From the NCBI GenBank assembly GCA_021324825.1, contig JAJPII010000043.1, positions 1 through 49,058 on the forward strand: a stretch of 49,058 nt of DNA, given 5' to 3'. Positions 45,179 to 49,058 of this stretch are shown in pieces; positions within the stretch are counted from its first letter, which is position 1, and each line of letters starts with the position of its first letter. The notes below the pieces were generated by a model. The model saw only the letters and a program-made list of their open reading frames with translations. It was not told where the DNA came from and did no database searches. A program made the translations under genes and the position numbers. Origin of the DNA: Spartobacteria bacterium. Its GTDB lineage: Bacteria > Verrucomicrobiota > Verrucomicrobiia > Chthoniobacterales > Chthoniobacteraceae.

Positions 45179-45418
45179 TTAGATAATTCTCAGTCTGTCT
45201 CTCTCGTTGAGGCTGCCGCATCGCGGACAGCGGGGTAGCAAAGTCTCGGTCCTGTCTTCAAATTCCAGCGCGCAGATCACGCAGCGCAACCGGTGGCGCA
45301 GGGAAAATTTTTCCCGTCTCTTCCGTCTCCACTCATAGCATATCCACGCGCAAAAAACCGCCGCAAGGAAAACAAGCAGATAAATGTAGAGGAGCCGCGA
45401 GAGGCTGACCTGGATCAT
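45179..45418 (-). CDS. Small membrane protein with C-terminal zinc ribbon
   Basis: The 79-residue product has one transmembrane helix (LLYIYLLVFLAAVFCAWICYEW) and a basic loop. A four-cysteine ribbon follows: CVIC, then CPRC 17 residues later. Its ATG overlaps the TonB-like stop by 4 bp, and guaB3 starts 4 nt after its end. Function is unknown; it may be a redox or metal-sensing partner of the neighbours. Confidence 0.7.
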   Translation of the reverse strand: MIQVSLSRLLYIYLLVFLAAVFCAWICYEWRRKRREKFSLRHRLRCVICALEFEDRTETLLPRCPRCGSLNERDRLRII

Positions 45419-46122
45419 GGCTTGGCGTAGGCGTCGTTCCCCCAGAAGAAGCTCGCCACGCCCCACTCCAGCGCGGCGGCCGCGGGGGCGAAATGCATCT
45501 GGAGCAGGAAGGCTTCGGCCTTGTCGTCGACCGCCTTGTCGCCGGAAGACCGTTGCAGGAAGCAGAACCGCGCCTCGCCCTCGCCCGTGACGCCGATGAG
45601 GAACCGGGCCGGTTCCAGCAGGGTCGCGCTCCGCGGCGACAGCGCGCCCGCTTCGCCCCGCCCGCCCGGACCGCCCGTTCCGCGTTTTGCCAGCGGCCCG
45701 GTAAACAGGATGCGGCTGGAGGCGGGCGCGGGGGCGGTATCGCGGGAAGGGGCCTCGGGGAGGCTTATCAAGCCCGCCAAGTCGCGCGCGGGCGGCGCGC
45801 GCAGGGGGAGGGGTTCCTCGGGGTCGGGCTTGGGAACGCTGGTCATTCCGGCATAGGAAGGCTGGTAAGGGAATTCCACGAGCCGCATCGGGGCGGACTC
45901 GCGCGAAGCATGGATGCGCGCCGGGTCCTGCGCTTCGATCCAGCCGCGCAGCGCCTTGTTGGCGGGGTTCGTGAGATCGAGCAGGGAGACTTCCGGCGGC
46001 GGAGGCGCGAGCGCCGCGGGCGGCGGATACGCGACCTGTATCAGGTAGACCGCGGCGGCATGGACCGCCAGCGAGAGAAAAAGGCAGCCCGCCAGCAGCC
46101 ACCCCCTTTTTCCTTCGATCAT
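45415..46122 (-). CDS. TonB/TolA-like protein
   Basis: This 235-residue protein has one N-terminal membrane helix (GWLLAGCLFLSLAVHAAAVYLIQ), then a Pro-rich stretch and a C-terminal globular part. It is encoded directly after exbB and exbD and overlaps exbD by 4 bp. The usual TonB C-terminal motif is not clear. The role as energy transducer is inferred mainly from position and topology. Confidence 0.7.
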   Translation of the reverse strand: MIEGKRGWLLAGCLFLSLAVHAAAVYLIQVAYPPPAALAPPPPEVSLLDLTNPANKALRGWIEAQDPARIHASRESAPMRLVEFPYQPSYAGMTSVPKPDPEEPLPLRAPPARDLAGLISLPEAPSRDTAPAPASSRILFTGPLAKRGTGGPGGRGEAGALSPRSATLLEPARFLIGVTGEGEARFCFLQRSSGDKAVDDKAEAFLLQMHFAPAAAALEWGVASFFWGNDAYAKP

Positions 46123-46520
46123 TTCCGTCCCTCGGCTGCGAGCACCACGGCGTACCCGGCCTGCAAACCGAGATTCGCCGCCTGCATGACGACATTATAG
46201 GGAACCTCGCGATCCGCGCGGATGATGAGCGAGCGGTCTTCCGAACGGTCCGCGGCGAGCGCATTCGCGAGGTCGCCCAGGGCGACCCGTTTGTCCTTGA
46301 AATAAATCTCCGGCACGGGAGAGGCCGTTATGCTGACGATCCGGGGATTCCGCACCGGCGCAAGGGTGACGGCAGAGAGCGGCAGGTTCAGCGGCAGGCC
46401 CGGCTGGAGGATGAACGTCGAGCCAAGGGTAAAGAAAACGACCAGCAGAAAGGCGACGTTCAGAAACGGGATGAGATTGAAGAGCGCGGGGTTGACCCCC
46501 GTCCGCCGGACGAGATTCAT
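46119..46520 (-). CDS. exbD: ExbD/TolR-family protein
   Basis: This 133-residue protein has one membrane helix (FNLIPFLNVAFLLVVFFTLGSTF), in which the conserved proton-carrying Asp is replaced by Asn (PFLNVAF versus the usual PLIDV). A periplasmic domain (VSITASPVPEIYFKDKRVAL...) follows. It overlaps exbB and the TonB-like gene by 4 bp. The Asp replacement makes energised function uncertain. Confidence 0.85.
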   Translation of the reverse strand: MNLVRRTGVNPALFNLIPFLNVAFLLVVFFTLGSTFILQPGLPLNLPLSAVTLAPVRNPRIVSITASPVPEIYFKDKRVALGDLANALAADRSEDRSLIIRADREVPYNVVMQAANLGLQAGYAVVLAAEGRK

Positions 46521-47173
46521 TCCCCCGAGAGTTGCCGCCTGGAAGGCAGGTCGATGATCTTGGCGGCGCCGCGCCGTTCGGTGAGGAGCTGGACGATCTC
46601 GATGCCCGCGCGCTCCATGTCGCGCAGGAGGGCGTTGCGCCGCGCGCAGAGGTAGCAATACGCCACGGCCGCGGGTATCGCGACGACCAGCCCGGCGGCT
46701 GTCGTCAGCAAGCTGTGGTAAACGCCATTGGAGATATCCGCGGAACTGGCGTAGCCGTTTCGGCTGGAAATGACGGAAAAGACCTCGATGAGGCCGCCGA
46801 CCGTCCCGAGCAGCCCTATGAGCGGCGTGACGAAAGCGACCGTGGGGAGCACCCAAAGGTTGCGCTCCAGCCGCGGCGCTTCCAGTTGCCCCGCGTCCTG
46901 GACGATGGCCCGCAGTTCCGCGCGGCTCTCCTCGTGCCGCGCCAGCGCCGCGTGGATGACGCGCGGCACGGGGCCGGGCGCGCCGGCGCATTCCTGGCGG
47001 GCCTCGCCGATGCTTCCCCGTTCGATGAGATTCGCCAGGCCCCGAAGGAACTCGGCGACATGGATCGAAGCCCGGTGGAAATAGGCGAGCCGCTCGGCGA
47101 AGATCGCGACGGCCACGACGCTGCAGAACAAAATGAGCCACATGAGCGGACCGCCCCTTTGCATGTAATCCAT
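46517..47173 (-). CDS. exbB: ExbB/TolQ/MotA-family proton channel protein
   Basis: The 218-residue protein starts MDYMQRGGPLMWLILFCSVVAVAIFAERLAYF, typical of ExbB. Two more helices follow (LPTVAFVTPLIGLLGTVGGLIEVF and YHSLLTTAAGLVVAIPAAVAYCYL). It forms the stator-like channel with ExbD. ATG 47173 is chosen over 47248. It starts the operon and is divergent from the DUF2934 gene, 73 bp away. Confidence 0.88.
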   Translation of the reverse strand: MDYMQRGGPLMWLILFCSVVAVAIFAERLAYFHRASIHVAEFLRGLANLIERGSIGEARQECAGAPGPVPRVIHAALARHEESRAELRAIVQDAGQLEAPRLERNLWVLPTVAFVTPLIGLLGTVGGLIEVFSVISSRNGYASSADISNGVYHSLLTTAAGLVVAIPAAVAYCYLCARRNALLRDMERAGIEIVQLLTERRGAAKIIDLPSRRQLSGE

Positions 47174-47246
47174 GGCTGGGTTCAATCTATAGGCCGGCGG
47201 GAGGCGATTGCAAGAGAGGAGGAAATCTGCGAACTTAGAGACCGCC

Positions 47247-47429
47247 ATGAATCAATCACAATCTGACCAGGAGGAGATCGCGGTGTGCGCCTACTTTATA
47301 TGGGTGGCCGAGGGATATCCGGAAGGGCGCGCCCTGGTGCATTGGTTGCAGGCCGAGATGCAGTTGGAGGCGACCCGCGCGCACGAACGCCGCTATTGCC
47401 GCAATTCCAACCCGTCGGAAGAGCGGTAA
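47247..47429 (+). CDS. DUF2934-like small protein
   Basis: This 60-residue protein has the pattern [30 protein letters not shown], as in the DUF2934 family (xxAY.lWe..G.PeGr...HWl.AE..l). Such proteins are common small cytosolic proteins of unknown function. ATG 47247 is preferred to 47208. It ends 4 nt before aroC. Confidence 0.75.
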   Translation: MNQSQSDQEEIAVCAYFIWVAEGYPEGRALVHWLQAEMQLEATRAHERRYCRNSNPSEER

Positions 47430-47433
47430 ACCG

Positions 47434-48519
47434 GTGTCCAGCCAGTTCGGACAGCTTTTCAGGATTGCGACTTGGGGTGAATCCCACGGCGGCGGGGTGG
47501 GCGTGGTCGTGGACGGCTGCCCGCCGCTCCTCGACCTGGAGGAGGCGGACATCCAGAAGGACCTGGATCGCCGCAGGCCGGGCCAAAGCGACATCGTGAC
47601 TCCGAGGAAGGAGTCGGACCGCTGCCGCATTCTATCCGGCGTCTTCCAGGGAAAGACGCTCGGCACGCCCATCGCCATCCTCGTCCAGAATGAAGACGCG
47701 CGCCCGGAAGCCTATAGCGAGATGGAGACGGCCTTCCGGCCATCCCACGCGGATTTCACCTACCAGGAGAAATACGGGGTCCGCAACTGGCAGGGGGGCG
47801 GACGCGCTTCGGCCCGGGAAACAATCGGGCGCGTGGCCGCCGCCGCCGTGGCGAAAAAGGCGCTTCGGGAACTGGCGCCCTCCCTTGAGATCGTCGCCTA
47901 TGTTAAATCGGTCCACGAACTCACGGCGGAGGTCGATCCCTCCGCGGTCACGATGGAGGAGGTGGAGCGCAACAGCGTCCGCTGCCCGGACGAAGCCGCC
48001 GCGGCGCGGATGATCGACCTCATAAAGCGGACGCGCGCGGACGGCGATTCCCTCGGCGGAGTCGTCGAATGCGTGATGCGCGGCGTCCCCGCGGGGCTGG
48101 GAGAACCCGTCTTTGACAAACTGGAAGCCGACCTCGCCAAGGCGATGATGAGTCTGCCCGCCACGAAAGGTTTCGAGATCGGCTCCGGCTTTTCCGGGAC
48201 GCGGCTGACCGGTTCACAGCACAACGACGCCTTCGAGATGCGGGAGGGGAGGGTCCACACGCGCACCAATCGCTCCGGGGGGGTGCAGGGCGGCATCAGC
48301 AACGGCGAGGACATCCTGCTTCGCATCGCGTTCAAGCCGACGGCGACCATCGCGCGCAAGCAGCATACCGTCACCACGGCGGGCGGGGAGATCGACCTCG
48401 CCGCCCGCGGAAGGCACGACCCTTGCGTGCTGCCGCGCGCCGTGCCGATCGTCGAGGCGATGGCGGCGCTGGCGCTTTGCGATCACGCGTTGCGCCAGCG
48501 CGCGCAGTGCCGGCGATGA
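47434..48519 (+). CDS. aroC: Chorismate synthase
   Basis: This 361-residue enzyme forms chorismate from EPSP in aromatic amino acid synthesis. It has the FMNH2-dependent signatures [48 protein letters not shown] and [28 protein letters not shown]. Length is normal. Its stop overlaps the next gene as ATGA. Confidence 0.95.
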   Translation: MSSQFGQLFRIATWGESHGGGVGVVVDGCPPLLDLEEADIQKDLDRRRPGQSDIVTPRKESDRCRILSGVFQGKTLGTPIAILVQNEDARPEAYSEMETAFRPSHADFTYQEKYGVRNWQGGGRASARETIGRVAAAAVAKKALRELAPSLEIVAYVKSVHELTAEVDPSAVTMEEVERNSVRCPDEAAAARMIDLIKRTRADGDSLGGVVECVMRGVPAGLGEPVFDKLEADLAKAMMSLPATKGFEIGSGFSGTRLTGSQHNDAFEMREGRVHTRTNRSGGVQGGISNGEDILLRIAFKPTATIARKQHTVTTAGGEIDLAARGRHDPCVLPRAVPIVEAMAALALCDHALRQRAQCRR

Positions 48520-49058
48520 TCCGTTCCGCGCTTCTCTGCCTCCTGGGGTTTCTCGTTTCCTTTGTCGCCACGCCCCTGGTCATCCGGGTTTGCAAGCAAC
48601 GCGGCATCGGCCTCGACGAAGCGAACGAGACGCGAAAGCGCCACAGGCAGCCGACTCCGCGGATGGGCGGGCTGCCGATTCTCATGGCCCTCACCGCCGG
48701 CCTCGTCGTCATATTTTATATCCGGCCCGCGCGGCGGTTCGAGTGGGCGCCGATCCTCATAGGGTCGCTGCTCATGTTCGGCCTGGGGCTGGCGGACGAC
48801 CTCCGGCGTCTGTCCGCGCGCTGGAAATTCCTGGGGCAGATCGTCATCGCCGGGTTTGTCTACAAGATGGGCCTGAGCATCGACCGCGTCTCCTACGCGA
48901 ACGGCTCGTGGTCCGTGGAGCTTGGGCACGTGGGAAGCTTCTTTCTCACCGTTTTCTGGCTCATCTCCGTGCCGAATATCATCAACCTCATCGACGGCTT
49001 CGACGGCCTCGCGGGCGGCCTCGGTCTTTTCATGTCGGCCACGCTCGGCATCGTGGCC
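48516..49058 (+). CDS. Undecaprenyl-phosphate glycosyl-1-phosphate transferase (WecA/TagO-like), 3' end outside window
   Basis: The first 181 residues show a polyprenyl-phosphate sugar-1-P transferase: [16 protein letters not shown], the [20 protein letters not shown] motif with paired Asp, and [17 protein letters not shown]. Such enzymes start O-antigen, teichoic acid or related glycans from UDP-GlcNAc. The C-terminal part lies beyond the right edge, so WecA versus MraY-like is settled only by the rest, though NLIDGFDG favours WecA. Confidence 0.88.
   Translation, partial: MIRSALLCLLGFLVSFVATPLVIRVCKQRGIGLDEANETRKRHRQPTPRMGGLPILMALTAGLVVIFYIRPARRFEWAPILIGSLLMFGLGLADDLRRLSARWKFLGQIVIAGFVYKMGLSIDRVSYANGSWSVELGHVGSFFLTVFWLISVPNIINLIDGFDGLAGGLGLFMSATLGIVA

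Noticed and set aside
44159..45186. Long frames on both strands inside guaB3
   Set aside because: They are shadows of the GuaB3 frame, which carries the catalytic loop.

Overview
This 49 kb, GC-rich window is a densely coded bacterial chromosome segment. The Gram-negative envelope genes (ExbB/ExbD/TonB-like, FUSC-type permease, GspE-type ATPase), the gene order ribBA-ribH-nusB-ftsY, a CBS-less GuaB3-type IMP dehydrogenase and a recurrent palindromic intergenic repeat suggest a member of Verrucomicrobiota or a close relative. That assignment is inference; no rRNA is present to settle it.

Left part (1-13 kb): an FHA/coiled-coil protein runs off the left edge and is divergent from a GspE-like ATPase carrying an unusual N-terminal signal peptide and membrane region. 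A minus-strand operon follows, reading small protein - nuoA - obg - rsmA fused to a NUDIX domain - bioA. Next come a secreted protein of unknown function, a TPMT-like methyltransferase, tRNA-Leu(CAA) and an APC permease. A sulfate module (13.1-16.1 kb) pairs a periplasmic sulfate-binding protein with a SulP permease, overlapping by 4 bp, behind a possible operator and leader ORF.

The most interesting region is 16.0-26.6 kb. It holds one catalytically intact heavy-metal P-type ATPase with two N-terminal ferredoxin-fold-like domains, and two full-length paralogues that have lost the catalytic motifs (DKTGT, TGE, GDGxND). Around them lie an ExoD-like membrane protein, a phasin-like protein with a K/A-rich tail, small membrane or helical proteins with basic segments, and a protein resembling the polyhydroxyalkanoic-acid-system family. 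I suggest this encodes a membrane or granule compartment with metal loading, possibly related to the ferrosome (fez) systems built around P1B-6 ATPases. This is a hypothesis.

At 28.6-37.7 kb a phosphoketolase gene overlaps the first gene of a complete N-ATPase operon (atpDCQRBEFAG, no separate delta gene). The c subunit carries the Na+-ligand pattern, so acetyl-phosphate production and a Na+-pumping ATPase appear to be co-expressed. The right part (37.8-49 kb) contains ftsY, nusB and riboflavin genes, a GDP-fucose synthase, a large operon exbB-exbD-tonB-like-zinc ribbon protein-guaB3-FUSC on the minus strand and, divergently, DUF2934-aroC-wecA/mraY-like (cut by the right edge).

Copies of one palindromic repeat (core AGGCGGCTG-GCA-CAGCCGCCT) lie at about 8.98, 26.70, 26.78 and 41.86 kb. 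No CRISPR array, IS transposase or phage gene was seen.
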